Assembly: GCF_026283925.1 (NCBI RefSeq)
Contig: NZ_JAPDPF010000003.1
Span: 372,001-436,000 of the forward strand
Source: Dyella halodurans
GTDB taxonomy: Bacteria; Pseudomonadota; Gammaproteobacteria; Xanthomonadales; Rhodanobacteraceae
Direction: 5' to 3'
Length of the DNA stretch: 64,000 nucleotides
Shown here: positions 47,271-56,895 of the stretch, one piece after another
Position numbering within the stretch: the first letter of the stretch is position 1
Layout of the letters: each line of letters begins with the position of its first letter
The notes under the pieces: generated by a model
Seen by the model: only the letters and a program-made list of their open reading frames with translations
The model's database searches: none
What the model was told of the DNA's origin: nothing
Position numbers and translations under genes: made by a program

Positions 47271-48323
47271 TTAGCGTCCCAGCCGATCTCGCTTCGCTCG
47301 CATCGCTTCTTTAGCCATGGCACCGAACTGGCGACTTTGCTCGCGTTTCTCGCGCAGCGTGCGTTGTGCCACAGCCGCTTCGCGCTGGAGTTTTCGATAG
47401 TTCGCGAGTCGCCGATGATCCAGCGTGCCTGCGGCCAGCGCACGCTCCACCGCGCAATCCGCATCACCCTCGTGGTGGCAATCGCGGAACCGGCATTGCT
47501 CAGCCAGGGCTTCGATATCGTCGAAGACGCTATCGAGCGCCGACTCGGCGGCACCGATGCGAAGCTCGCGCATGCCTGGCGTATCGATGACCCAGGCCCC
47601 CGATGCCGTCGGAAACATTTCCCTTGCGGTAGTCGTATGCCGCCCCTTCGCATCGTCTTCGCGAATAGTCCGGGTTTGTTGCGATGCCTCGCCGAGCAAG
47701 CGGTTGGTCAGGGTCGATTTGCCCACGCCGGAGGAGCCGACAAAGGCCACCGTGCGCCCTGTCGCGAGCCAGCGAGCCAACGGCGCGACGGCCATTGTAT
47801 CCGTGGCATTCAGCGCGACGACCGTCACCGCCCCCAGGGCCGCTCGTGCCTCGGCAACATATTCGTTGGCCGTGTCGCTCAGGTCGACCTTGGTAAACAC
47901 GAGCACGGGCTCGACGCCAGCCTCGCAGGCCAACGCGAGATAGCGTTCCAGGCGCGACAGGTTGAAGTCGTCGTTGCACGAGGTGACGATGAAGAGCGTG
48001 TCGACGTTCGCCGCGATGGATTGACGCCGATGGTCGCCACCGGCGGCCACGCGTTCGATCAAGGACTGGCGTGGCAGCAAGCGCATCACCCGGTCCGCCT
48101 CGTGCTCGACCAGGACCCAATCGCCAACGGCGACAGCCGACTCCGCCTCGAGCAGATGGTGCGGCAATACCACCGACCCGGTACCGCGCGAGGAAAGCAC
48201 GGACAGACCACTGCGATGCACGGCGAGCACGCGCGCCGGATAGCCCGCTTCGAAATCCGTCAACGTCAAATGCTGGGCGTAGCCAGGCTGCCAGCCGAGC
48301 TGGGAAAGCGTTTGAAAAGACAT
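47271..48323 (-). CDS. rsgA: Ribosome small-subunit GTPase RsgA
   Basis: A 350-aa circularly permuted GTPase that helps mature the 30S subunit. Domains in order: an OB-fold, then the GTPase with permuted motifs (G4 TKVD before G1 GSSGVGKST, then G3 DTPGM), and a C-terminal zinc domain (CRFRDCHHEGDADC). The ATG at 48323 begins the OB-fold part. Upstream, on the same strand, lies a 16-codon frame with a strong ribosome binding site that could be a leader. A second fork of RsgA-like proteins in proteobacteria lacks the E. coli N-terminal extension, as this one does. Confidence 0.93.
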   Translation of the reverse strand: MSFQTLSQLGWQPGYAQHLTLTDFEAGYPARVLAVHRSGLSVLSSRGTGSVVLPHHLLEAESAVAVGDWVLVEHEADRVMRLLPRQSLIERVAAGGDHRRQSIAANVDTLFIVTSCNDDFNLSRLERYLALACEAGVEPVLVFTKVDLSDTANEYVAEARAALGAVTVVALNATDTMAVAPLARWLATGRTVAFVGSSGVGKSTLTNRLLGEASQQTRTIREDDAKGRHTTTAREMFPTASGAWVIDTPGMRELRIGAAESALDSVFDDIEALAEQCRFRDCHHEGDADCAVERALAAGTLDHRRLANYRKLQREAAVAQRTLREKREQSRQFGAMAKEAMRAKRDRLGR

Positions 48324-48435
48324 GGGGAAACCCTGGATGCAAGAAATACGACGGCCTCCCGTCAGGGAGCCGAACGAATCGCCAGGGAGCAACGCGAGTG
48401 GGTGAAACGAGCCAGCCCAATGGCTGGCGTAACGA

Positions 48436-48486
48436 TCAGACGCGCATCGACCCGGCGGAGGCAGCTGCTACAACAATCATGGTCAT
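48436..48486 (-). CDS. Candidate leader peptide upstream of rsgA (16 aa)
   Basis: A short frame encodes MTMIVVAAASAGSMRV after AGGAGG, placed right next to the ATG. It lies 112 nt before the rsgA start on the same strand. A 7-bp hairpin (GCCAGCC-ATTG-GGCTGGC, 48414-48431) follows its stop codon and is trailed by TCGTTTC, an attenuator-like arrangement. The peptide has the hydrophobic look of amino-acid-operon leaders, but rsgA is an unexpected target. It could instead be a stand-alone small protein or chance. Confidence 0.4.
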   Translation of the reverse strand: MTMIVVAAASAGSMRV

Positions 48487-48578
48487 GACCTCCTCTTGCG
48501 GGGTTGATGGGAGGCGCAGGGTAGCCCCGCGCTGGGTAGCTTGCAAGTGCTGTGCGGCCTCGGTGCGGAGGCTGGACT

Positions 48579-48598
48579 GGGCGATGTCGCCATCGCCC
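48579..48598 (-). terminator. Hairpin after the pump 2 operon
   Basis: A perfect 8-bp GC-rich stem (48579-48586 with 48591-48598, loop TCGC on +), starting 22 bp beyond the RND stop codon. No T run follows, so it is a weak terminator candidate. Confidence 0.4.
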
Positions 48599-48619
48599 TT
48601 CATCCAGGCGCGAATCAAG

Positions 48620-51600
48620 TCACACCTCCAACCTGTCGTCGGGACGCGCGACCAGCGTATACAGCGTTGGCATCAGGAACACGCTGATCAGCAGTCGCGT
48701 GAACAGGCCGCTGACAATGACCAGGGCAAACGGTCGTTGTGTATCCGTGCCGACGCCGGTCGCGAGTGCCGCCGGCAACAGGCCCAAAGCGGCGACCAGC
48801 GCCGTCATCATGATCGGGCGCAAGCGCAGGATGGCACCCTGGCGGATGGCTTCGTTGAGTTCGGTGCCGCCGCGGCGCAGCTCGTTGACATAGGAGATGT
48901 AGACCACGGCCGTTTGCACCGAGACGCCGAACAACGCCAGGAAGCCCACGCCGGACGACACCGAGAAAGGCGTGCCGGTGATCCACAGCGCCACGATGCC
49001 GCCCACCGGTGCCGAGAGCAACACGCCGAGCACGGTGATGAAGGGGAACTTGAAGTTGCTGTAGAGCGTGAACAGCAGCAGGAAGATCAAGGCCAGCGTC
49101 AGCGGCAGGATCACGTTCAACTGCGCCCGCGACGCCGTGTATTCGGTGTATTCACCGCCCCAGTCCAGACGATAGCCCTGCGGCAGCTTGACCTTCGCGT
49201 TGACCTGCTCAATCGCGTCGCCTACCGCGCCAGCCAGGTCGCGACCTTCCACCGAGAACTGCACGCCGATGTAGCGCGAATTGTCCTGGCGGTAGATGAA
49301 GGAGGCGCCGTTGGTGACCTGGATATCCGCGAACTCCTTGAGCGGAATCTGCTGTCCGTTCGGCGTGGTGACGAGGATGTTCCTGATCTGCTCGGGGTTG
49401 TCGCGATACTGCTGTTCGAGGCGGACCACCAGATCGAACTGTTTTTCACCCTGCATGACCTGGGTGGCCACGTCACCACCGATGGCCGTCTGGATCAGGC
49501 CATTGATGTCGGAGACATTCAGTCCATAACGTGCGATCTTCGCCCGGTCGATCTTGATGGTGAGGCTGGGCTGACCCAGTTCCTGCACCAGGGTCACGTC
49601 GCGAATGCCGCGCACGTGCTCCAGCAGCTGCTTGATGGCCTTGCCCTTCTGCTCGAGCGTATTGAGGTCGGAACCGAACACCTTGACCGCCAGCGCGCTC
49701 TTCAAGCCGGTCTCCGCCTCGTCCACCGCATCTTCGGCCGGCTGCGTGTAGTTGAAGATGATGCCGGGAAACGCTTCGAGCTTGTGATTGATGGCCTCGA
49801 TCAAGGTGGCCTTGTTGCGATACGTGCCGGTCCATTGCGAGTAAGGCTTGAGTCCCACATAGAACTCGACATTGAAGAAGCCGGTCGAATCCGTACCGTC
49901 ATCGGGGCGTCCCAGTTCGGAGGCGACCGTGGTGACTTCGGGGAAGGAGCGCAGCACCTCGCGCACCTTGGGCGTGATCTTCGACGCTTCCTCGAACGAA
50001 ATCGTATACGGCATCGTGGCGCGCACCCACAGCGCGCCCTCGTCCAGTTGCGGCATGAACTCCGCGCCGATGCGCGGGATCAGCAGCAGCGAAAGCATCA
50101 GCAGGAAGGCCGAGGCGATCGTGGTGCCCCAGGGCCGCGCAAGACAGAAGTCGAGGCCCTTGATGTAGACCGACTTGATCGCCTCGAACGCGCGATTGCG
50201 CCGTTCCTGCACGCCCTTGCGCATGAACCACGCGCACAGCACCGGCAACAAGGTCAGCGTGACCACCAGGGAGCCAATCAGGGCGAAGATCATGGTGTCG
50301 GCCATGGGCTTGAACAGCACGCCCGACGGTCCCGCCAGCACGTAGATCGGCAGGAAGCTGACCACGATCACGGCGACCGCGTAGAACAGCGGGCGATCCA
50401 CCTCGGCCGCCGCGTCGCGGATGATCTCCTTGATGTTGAGCGGCGTGCCCTTGCGCTCGGCGATCTGGCGGAAGATGTTCTCCACCATCACCACGGCGGC
50501 GTCCACCAGGATGCCGAAGTCCACGGCGCCGATGGACAGCAGATTGGCCGAGGCGCCCTGCAGATCCAGGCAGATGAACGCGAACAGCAAGGCCAGCGGA
50601 ATGGTGGTGGCGACGATCAGGCCCGCGCGCACGTCGTACAGGAAGAAGATCAGGATCACCACCACCAGCAACATGCCGCGCAGCAGGTTGTCCTCGACGA
50701 TCCTCGTGGTCAGCGCGATCAGGTCGGTGCGGTCGTAGAACGGCACGACCTTGACGTCCTTGGGCAGGATCTGGTCGTTGAGTTCCGTCGTCTTTGCCTC
50801 GACGCGCTTCAGCACGTCCTGAGTCTTCTCGCCCGTGCGCAGGAGGATCACACCCTCGACCGCATCGTCCTGTTTCTCGTAGCCGAATTCGCCGAGGCGA
50901 GGCGCAATGCCGATCACCACGCGGCCGACATCCTTCACCAGTACGGGCGTGCCGTCGTGCACGGCGACCACTACGTTGCCGATGTCCTCCAGCGTCTCCA
51001 CGCGCCCCGCGCCGCGCACGTAGTAAAACTGCCCGCCTTGCGAATAGAAGCCGCCGCCGGCATTGGCATTGTTGGCCGTGAGCGCGGCCTCCACCTGTAC
51101 CGCGGACAGGCCCACCGCCGCGATCTTGGCCTGGTCGAGCAACACCTGGTACTGCATGGTGCCGCCGCCGAAACCGGAATCGTCAGCCACGCCAGGGACG
51201 GATTTGTACTGCGGCTCGACCGTCCAGTCCTCGAGCGTCTTCAGCTCCATTGGCGACCGGTCCGAGCTTTGCAGCACGTACCGGTAAATCAGTCCCGACG
51301 GCGCCGAGAGCGGCGCCACCGAAGGCGTGACGCCGCTGGGCAAGGTCAGATCACCCAGTCGGTTGAACACCTCCTGGCGTGCAAAATTGTTGTCCGTGCC
51401 GTTCTGGAAGGTCAGGATGACGTCGGACAAACCGTAGAGCGAGATGGAGCGCGTATTGGCCGTCTTCGGCGTGCCGTTCATGCCCAACTCGACCGGCACC
51501 GTGATCAGGCGCTCCACTTCTTCGGCGGCATGCCCCGGCCATTGGGTAATGATCTCGACGATGGGCGGCGACAGATCGGGATACGCATCCACCGGCAGGC

Positions 51601-51745
51601 GCCCAAGCGAGCGAGCGCCGGCACCGGTCAGCATGAGCGTCATCAGGATGACGAGGAACGGCTGGCCCAGCGACGCGGCGACGATCCGGTTCATGAACGA
51701 CGCCGTGCGCGACGGCGATACGCCTGGAGGCAGTTGGTCGCTCAT
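48620..51745 (-). CDS. RND efflux permease, heavy-metal (CzcA) type (pump 2)
   Basis: A 1041-aa inner-membrane proton-driven pump. The fourth-helix motif DFGILVDAAVVMVEN near residue 409 has the Asp/Asp/Glu spacing (6 and 7) of CzcA D402/D408/E415, the mark of the heavy-metal RND branch. The Met clusters of copper/silver pumps (CusA) are not evident, so Co/Zn/Cd/Ni or a non-metal substrate is likelier. It is the last gene of the operon; its ATG overlaps the adaptor stop by 4 bp. Confidence 0.93.
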   Translation of the reverse strand: MSDQLPPGVSPSRTASFMNRIVAASLGQPFLVILMTLMLTGAGARSLGRLPVDAYPDLSPPIVEIITQWPGHAAEEVERLITVPVELGMNGTPKTANTRSISLYGLSDVILTFQNGTDNNFARQEVFNRLGDLTLPSGVTPSVAPLSAPSGLIYRYVLQSSDRSPMELKTLEDWTVEPQYKSVPGVADDSGFGGGTMQYQVLLDQAKIAAVGLSAVQVEAALTANNANAGGGFYSQGGQFYYVRGAGRVETLEDIGNVVVAVHDGTPVLVKDVGRVVIGIAPRLGEFGYEKQDDAVEGVILLRTGEKTQDVLKRVEAKTTELNDQILPKDVKVVPFYDRTDLIALTTRIVEDNLLRGMLLVVVILIFFLYDVRAGLIVATTIPLALLFAFICLDLQGASANLLSIGAVDFGILVDAAVVMVENIFRQIAERKGTPLNIKEIIRDAAAEVDRPLFYAVAVIVVSFLPIYVLAGPSGVLFKPMADTMIFALIGSLVVTLTLLPVLCAWFMRKGVQERRNRAFEAIKSVYIKGLDFCLARPWGTTIASAFLLMLSLLLIPRIGAEFMPQLDEGALWVRATMPYTISFEEASKITPKVREVLRSFPEVTTVASELGRPDDGTDSTGFFNVEFYVGLKPYSQWTGTYRNKATLIEAINHKLEAFPGIIFNYTQPAEDAVDEAETGLKSALAVKVFGSDLNTLEQKGKAIKQLLEHVRGIRDVTLVQELGQPSLTIKIDRAKIARYGLNVSDINGLIQTAIGGDVATQVMQGEKQFDLVVRLEQQYRDNPEQIRNILVTTPNGQQIPLKEFADIQVTNGASFIYRQDNSRYIGVQFSVEGRDLAGAVGDAIEQVNAKVKLPQGYRLDWGGEYTEYTASRAQLNVILPLTLALIFLLLFTLYSNFKFPFITVLGVLLSAPVGGIVALWITGTPFSVSSGVGFLALFGVSVQTAVVYISYVNELRRGGTELNEAIRQGAILRLRPIMMTALVAALGLLPAALATGVGTDTQRPFALVIVSGLFTRLLISVFLMPTLYTLVARPDDRLEV

Positions 51746-52926
51746 TGGTCTTGCATGAACTGGACGAAGATGCCGCCGTCAACCACGACCTGCTCACCGG
51801 CCTTGACGCCGGAGGCGATCTCAAACTGGTCGCCGGTGCGATAGCCGACCGTCACCGGTCGCCGTGCAAAACTGCCATCGCGTTCGGCAATGTAGACGAA
51901 CGGCAGATTCTCGTCGTCGCGCAGGATCGCCGATACCGGCACCAGCAGGCCGCTGGTTTCCTGGCGGGCATGAATCTTCACGTCGACGTACATCTGCTTC
52001 TTCAACAGCGCAGCAGGGTTGTCGACCACTACGCGCGCCGCCACCAGACGGGTATCCGGATTGACCAGCGCCGAGATGTTCGACACCGTGCCCGACAGGT
52101 TTTTCGACGCCGCCGTCACCACGTCCGCCGCATCGCCCAGGCCGATGTCGGCGAGGTCCGATTCGGGAACCTGCGCCATCACCCATACCCGCGAAAGATC
52201 CGCCACGGTGAAAGTCGGCGTGGTGCCCGCCTGCAGCAATTGCCCCGGCGTAATCTGCTTGTCCACCACGGTGCCGCTTATGGGCGAGCGGATGAAGCCC
52301 TGGATCGGCGCGATCGGCCGGCCTTCCTCGATGGCCTTGATGGTCTGCGGATCCACATTCAGCGACACCAGCGCCTTCAGCGCCGCGTCGCGATCCGCAT
52401 CGGCATTCGCGGCATCGGTTTCCGCCTGGTCTTCCTCACGCTGCGCCACGCCCTGGTGCAGCACCAGATCCTTCTCCAGATCGGCCAGGCGACGCGCGGT
52501 ATGCGCGGTGGTAAGCGCCTTGCGATAGGCGCTTACCGCAGCGGCAAAGTCGGGAGAATCCACGACGGCGAGCGGATCGCCCTTCTTGACCCGGTCGCCG
52601 ATATCCACCAGCAGCCGCGACACGGGGCCGGAAATGGGTGCCAGCACGGCCGTGGCATGATCGTTGTCGAAGTCCACGGTACCCGTGGTCTCGATCGTCT
52701 TGTGAAAGCTCGACGCCACCACCGTATGCAGGCGAACGTGCTCGCGCTGCGCCGCCGTGAGCGTCACGTTGCGGGCTTCCCCGCTGGCAGGCGGCGCGTT
52801 GTCGTCGGTCTTGCTCGAGCAGCCGGCAAGCATCAGCAAGGTAGTCGCCGCCAGCATGGCAGCGACAGGCACGCGCCTGCCCGCACGCCACACCACCGGC
52901 ACGCCGTAGTACCGTCTATTTTTCAT
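51742..52926 (-). CDS. RND efflux periplasmic adaptor (pump 2)
   Basis: A 394-aa membrane-fusion lipoprotein: signal peptide ending in lipobox MLAGC near residue 35, then lipoyl halves (VLAPISGPVSRLLVDIGDRVKKGDPLAVVDSPD and GFIRSPISGTVVDKQITPGQLLQ), an alpha-hairpin of about 80 residues, and beta-barrel domains. It resembles CzcB/CusB-type adaptors, though no His-rich metal-binding segment is seen. The start at 52926 lies inside the outer-membrane factor gene (11-bp overlap). Confidence 0.92.
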   Translation of the reverse strand: MKNRRYYGVPVVWRAGRRVPVAAMLAATTLLMLAGCSSKTDDNAPPASGEARNVTLTAAQREHVRLHTVVASSFHKTIETTGTVDFDNDHATAVLAPISGPVSRLLVDIGDRVKKGDPLAVVDSPDFAAAVSAYRKALTTAHTARRLADLEKDLVLHQGVAQREEDQAETDAANADADRDAALKALVSLNVDPQTIKAIEEGRPIAPIQGFIRSPISGTVVDKQITPGQLLQAGTTPTFTVADLSRVWVMAQVPESDLADIGLGDAADVVTAASKNLSGTVSNISALVNPDTRLVAARVVVDNPAALLKKQMYVDVKIHARQETSGLLVPVSAILRDDENLPFVYIAERDGSFARRPVTVGYRTGDQFEIASGVKAGEQVVVDGGIFVQFMQDQ

Positions 52927-54427
52927 TTTTATCCTGGGCCAGATCGGCGCGATTCCACCATCCACCACCAAGCGCCTGGAACAGCGCCGCCGTGTCGGCA
53001 TAGCGATTGGCCTGGGCTTGCACCAGGTTGATCCGCGCTTGCAGATAGGACTGTTGGGCATTCAACAACGAGAGATAATTGGCATAGCCGGCCGTCAACT
53101 GGCGCTGCGACAGATCCAGCGTGCGTTTGGCGGCGTCAGCGGCGGCCGCGGCCGCCTTCAGGCCTTCGGCATCCTGTTCCAGCGCGGTCAGCGTGTCGGC
53201 CACATTCTGGAAGGCTGCCAGCACCGTACTGCGGTATTGCTCGGCCGCCTGCACATAGGCCGCCTTGGCCGCGCGCTCCTGGTGCAGCAAGGTGCCGCCC
53301 TGGAAGATCGGCGCGGTGAGATCGGCACCCAGGCCCCAGAAGCCGGTGCCCGACTTGAATAGCTGATCCATGGCCAGCGCGGTACTGCCGGCATTCGCGC
53401 TCAACACGATATTGGGCAGCCGGTTGGCGATGGCGACGCCGATCTGCGCGCTGGCCGCATGCATATTTGCCTCGGCCTGGCGTACGTCAGGACGTTGCTC
53501 AACGAGAGCCGAGGGAAGACTCAGTGGCAGCTCCTGCGGCAACTGCAGGCTCGCCAGCGCCAAGGTTTCGTCCTGCGCCTGGTTCGGCATCTTTCCCGCC
53601 AGCACCGCAAGCAGGTCGCGTTGCTGGGCCAGCTGCTTGATCAACGGCGGCAGCGTGGCCCTGGTCTGCTCCAGCTGGGATTCCTGCGCGGCGAGGTCGA
53701 GGCCACTGGCATAGCCCTTGGCCAGTTGCTCGCGCAGGATCGCGACCATGTGGGTATTGATGTCGATCAGCTCGCGCGTCGCGTCGATCTGGGCCTGCAG
53801 CGAGCCCGCCTGGACGGCGGCGGCCACCACATTCGTGCTCAAGGTGATCTGCGCCGCGACCATCTCGAAGCGCACCGCCTGCTCCTGCGCCTGCACCGAT
53901 TCCGTGGTGCGGCGGTTGAGCCCGAAGATATCCGGCACGTAGGAAATGCTGACCTGCGGCGTGTACAGGTTGTACAGGAATGTATTGGAGTTGGGCGTCG
54001 GCGAGATGGACTCGGATTGCTTCTGGCGGCTGGCCGAGAAACTGGCTGCCACGCTGGGGTAGTACGCGCCGCGCTGCGCCAGCACATTTTCCCTGGCGAC
54101 GGTCAGCGCAGCCTTGGCCGCCTTCAGATCATGGTTGTTGGCGAGCGATTGATCGATCAGCTCATTCAACGGCTTCGAATGAAATACCGTCCACCAGTCG
54201 CCGGGGATGTCGCCTCCCTGGGCGAAATGCTGGGATTCCCCTCCGGCCACGTTCGGGGTGGCCACGGTAGATGAAACCGGATGCGCGGTGTAATCGCTGG
54301 CGCCGGGAGCATCGGGCCGCTTGAAGTCGGGCCCCACGGCGCAGCCAGCCAACAGCGTGGAGGCCAGGACCACGACGAAACGCAGACGGCGGACAGACGA
54401 CGAATTGGCAAACGCGGAAACTTCCAT
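52916..54427 (-). CDS. RND efflux outer-membrane factor (pump 2)
   Basis: A 503-aa TolC/OprM-type lipoprotein. The lipobox LLAGC lies about 28 residues in, then GPDFKRPDAP, the family start. Two outer-membrane-efflux repeats follow, with ALVEQRPDVRQAEANMHAASAQIGVA in the second. First gene of the pump 2 operon, the reverse of pump 1, where the outer-membrane factor is last. No good ribosome binding site precedes the ATG at 54427; an in-frame ATG at 54517 would extend the N-terminus by 30 residues that do not look like a signal. Confidence 0.92.
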   Translation of the reverse strand: MEVSAFANSSSVRRLRFVVVLASTLLAGCAVGPDFKRPDAPGASDYTAHPVSSTVATPNVAGGESQHFAQGGDIPGDWWTVFHSKPLNELIDQSLANNHDLKAAKAALTVARENVLAQRGAYYPSVAASFSASRQKQSESISPTPNSNTFLYNLYTPQVSISYVPDIFGLNRRTTESVQAQEQAVRFEMVAAQITLSTNVVAAAVQAGSLQAQIDATRELIDINTHMVAILREQLAKGYASGLDLAAQESQLEQTRATLPPLIKQLAQQRDLLAVLAGKMPNQAQDETLALASLQLPQELPLSLPSALVEQRPDVRQAEANMHAASAQIGVAIANRLPNIVLSANAGSTALAMDQLFKSGTGFWGLGADLTAPIFQGGTLLHQERAAKAAYVQAAEQYRSTVLAAFQNVADTLTALEQDAEGLKAAAAAADAAKRTLDLSQRQLTAGYANYLSLLNAQQSYLQARINLVQAQANRYADTAALFQALGGGWWNRADLAQDKNEK

Positions 54428-54685
54428 TACAGGACCAGTTCTCTTCTTGTCTGCCCTGGCCAGCTGAGCGTCCCTGGTTGGGTCAGGTATCGGTGCCCCG
54501 ATATCCTCGGCAATCACCTGCCCCGGTCACCCTGCGCCCTGCATGGCCGCCATCCCCTGATGGCTGCAGAGATATATCACACGGCCGCGCGAACGGCGCC
54601 GGGCCGGCAGCGAAAGTTTTCACGCCGGCAGATGGCGGACGTCGGCCATTCGCCTCTGGACGACGCTACTGGCCTCCACCGCGTA

Positions 54686-55987
54686 TCACTTGCCCCAGGT
54701 CGCAAACATCACGACAGCGGCGGTCGTCATGACGGCAGTAGCAATCCAGCCCCAGACTTTCAGTGAGGGGTTCAAGGTGTACTCACCCATGATCCGGTGA
54801 TTCGTGCTCACCAGCATGATCATCACCATCATGGGCACGGCGGCCACGCCATTGATCACGGCGCTCCAGTACAAGGCCTTGATCGGGTCAATCGGTGTGA
54901 AGTTGAGCGCGACACCCGCCAGACTCGACAGGATCAACACCCCATAAAACAACTTGGCCCGCTGCAGCTTGTGCTCCAGGCCAGAGGGATAGCCGAGGAC
55001 GCCTGCCGCGGCAAAGGCGGTGGAACCTGCCAGCACGGGCACCGCCAGCAAGCCGGTGCCGATAATGCCGGCAGCAAACAGCACAAAGGCGAATCGCCCG
55101 GCCAGGGGACGCAGCGCTTCGGCTGCATCCGACGACGACTGGATATCGGTCTTGCCGTGCGCATGCAGGACCACGGCCGCCGTCAGGATGATGCAACCGG
55201 CCACGATGTTGGAGAACACCATGCCGATCGAAGTATCCAGCCGAATACGCTGGAGTGCGTCGGCGCCTTGTTCCGGGGCGTGCTTGAGCGGCTCACGCTC
55301 GTCACTGGCACGCATCTCCTCGACCTCTTGCGCCGCCTGCCAGATGAAGAGATACGGGCTGATCGTGGTGCCGAGCACCGCGACGATCGCCACCGCGTAG
55401 CGGGCATTGAGCGCGGCCTTGGGCAGGACGGTTCCCTTGATCACGTCGGCCCAGGGCACATGAATGACGAACACGGTGGCGACGTAGGCAAACAAGCTCA
55501 AGGTCAGCAGCTTCAGCACCGGCGAATAGCGCGAGAACGGAATAAAAACCTGCAGCACGACCGACAAGATGGCGAAAGCAGCCACATACAGGTGGGCCGG
55601 TCCGCCTATCAGCAGCTTGAGCGCTGCGCCCATGGCCCCGAAGTCCGCCGCCAGATTGATCACGTTGGCGACCACCACCATGAGTATCAGCGAGCGTACC
55701 CATGCAGGCGGATAGTGTTTGCGCAGGTTCGAGCCGATGTCCCGGCCGGATGCGCGACCGATCTGGGCGCTGATCGCCTGGATCGCGATCATCAGCGGCA
55801 TCGCCAGCACTAGACTCCAGATCGTCGCGAAGCCGTAAGCGGCACCTACCTGTGAGTAGGTGGCAATGCCACTGGGGTCATCGTCCGCCGCGCCCGCGAT
55901 CAGGCCAGCGCCAAGCCGCTTGAAAAGGGAGGGACCGCTGCCGTCCTCACCTGACATCGTCATGGCCGCGACTACATTGCCCCGCAT
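54686..55987 (-). CDS. NRAMP-related metal transporter
   Basis: A 433-aa inner-membrane transporter with about 11 helices of the NRAMP/LeuT fold. In the first helix the canonical DPGN is DPSG (AGAADDDPSGIATYSQVGAAYG). In the sixth helix the canonical MPH is SPY (LGTTISPYLFIWQAAQEVEE), so the Met that normally binds soft metals such as Mn or Fe is missing. Related NRMT proteins carry Mg or other hard ions. A soluble loop with several charged residues sits between helices 6 and 7. It faces a cluster of small stress-type genes on the same strand. The substrate is inferred only from the two motifs. Confidence 0.85.
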   Translation of the reverse strand: MRGNVVAAMTMSGEDGSGPSLFKRLGAGLIAGAADDDPSGIATYSQVGAAYGFATIWSLVLAMPLMIAIQAISAQIGRASGRDIGSNLRKHYPPAWVRSLILMVVVANVINLAADFGAMGAALKLLIGGPAHLYVAAFAILSVVLQVFIPFSRYSPVLKLLTLSLFAYVATVFVIHVPWADVIKGTVLPKAALNARYAVAIVAVLGTTISPYLFIWQAAQEVEEMRASDEREPLKHAPEQGADALQRIRLDTSIGMVFSNIVAGCIILTAAVVLHAHGKTDIQSSSDAAEALRPLAGRFAFVLFAAGIIGTGLLAVPVLAGSTAFAAAGVLGYPSGLEHKLQRAKLFYGVLILSSLAGVALNFTPIDPIKALYWSAVINGVAAVPMMVMIMLVSTNHRIMGEYTLNPSLKVWGWIATAVMTTAAVVMFATWGK

Positions 55988-56108
55988 CGTGAGCCTAACT
56001 TTGTTCAGTCCGAGTCAACGCACGCTGGCACGTTGCGCATGGCCTGCCGAGTCGACCCATCTTCGGCGCAGGGCTCCCGGCCGGCGGCAACCCCTGCGCC
56101 GGGTGCGG

Positions 56109-56192
56109 CTAGAACACGTGGGTGAAGAAGTAGATGAGAACCAGCAGGCCGAGGGGCACGCCCAGCAACCACGCAAGAAGGTATTTTTTCAT
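56109..56192 (-). CDS. 27-aa hydrophobic membrane peptide
   Basis: The frame encodes MKKYLLAWLLGVPLGLLVLI followed by YFFTHVF and a stop. It is one membrane-spanning helix with a basic start, and GGAGAG lies at ideal spacing before the ATG. Tiny proteins of this pattern occur widely in proteobacteria near stress genes but have no established function. It lies 55 bp downstream of the CsbD gene, on the same strand. Confidence 0.7.
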   Translation of the reverse strand: MKKYLLAWLLGVPLGLLVLIYFFTHVF

Positions 56193-56246
56193 GGGTACGC
56201 TCTCCGCCAGGGAAGGCGGCGCGATGGCCGCCTTCCGACATCGCGA

Positions 56247-56444
56247 TTACAGCTTTCCGTCGAATTCCCTGATCTGCTTCTCTGCCTCGTCCCTGGCAAT
56301 GCCATAGCGCTCCTGCAGCTTGCCCGCGAGATATTCGCTATTTCCCTCGGCGACCTTGAGGTCGTCGTCGGTCAGCTTCCCCCACTTCGCCTTGAGCTTC
56401 CCGCTAAGTTGTTTCCATTGCCCTTTGATCTTGTCATCGTTCAT
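56247..56444 (-). CDS. CsbD family stress protein
   Basis: A 65-aa hydrophilic protein. The CsbD signature is complete: [28 protein letters not shown], then an acidic second half ending REFDGKL. CsbD was found as a sigma-B-dependent general-stress protein in Bacillus; its molecular role is unknown. AGAGGATT precedes the ATG at 56444. It lies in a run of small genes on the minus strand. Confidence 0.9.
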   Translation of the reverse strand: MNDDKIKGQWKQLSGKLKAKWGKLTDDDLKVAEGNSEYLAGKLQERYGIARDEAEKQIREFDGKL

Positions 56445-56504
56445 GCGTGAATCCTCTTGATGGGTTGGCACATGCCTTGGCCGTGGCGGCCTGGCGTGCG
56501 CTCG

Positions 56505-56849
56505 CTAGTCCTTGACCTTGAGGCCGGATGCGTCGACGTTCGTCACGCCCTTGACGCCCCTGGCCGCGGCAACCGCCTTTTTGACGGCCGTATCGCTTGC
56601 AAGGACACCAATGAGGGTGACCTCGCCGTTGACGGTCTTGACCGAAATGTCGGTGCTTTTCACGCCATCGGTCGAAGCCAGCTCGGCTTTCACCTTGGTG
56701 GTTATCCACGTATCCGACGTGGGCTGGTCTGAGTGAGCCTGGCTGTCCTGCACAGGCGAAGCCTGGACCGCTTGCCCAGGACTCACCCAGGCTCCAAGCG
56801 ACAGCAGCGTCGCCAGGGCGAGCGCGGGAATCGTGTTGGGGAATCGCAT
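56505..56849 (-). CDS. Periplasmic BON domain protein
   Basis: A 114-aa exported protein: signal peptide (cleavage around ASP near residue 30), then a single BON domain (ITTKVKAELASTDGVKSTDISVKTVNGEVTLIGVLASDTAVKKAVAAARGVKGVTNV). BON domains, as in OsmY, bind membranes or protect the periplasm during osmotic stress. The GAGG before the ATG at 56849 sets the start. It lies in the same small-gene run as CsbD. Confidence 0.9.
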   Translation of the reverse strand: MRFPNTIPALALATLLSLGAWVSPGQAVQASPVQDSQAHSDQPTSDTWITTKVKAELASTDGVKSTDISVKTVNGEVTLIGVLASDTAVKKAVAAARGVKGVTNVDASGLKVKD

Positions 56850-56895
56850 AAAAACCTCGTCTTTCGGGCGCCGAAACGCCCGCTTTGGCCATGTC

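Noticed and set aside
48071-51844. A 1257-codon open frame on the + strand
   Set aside because: It is antisense to the RND permease of pump 2, which shows clear family motifs. The translation is His/Arg/Asp/Gln-rich, as expected of the complement of a GC-rich gene.
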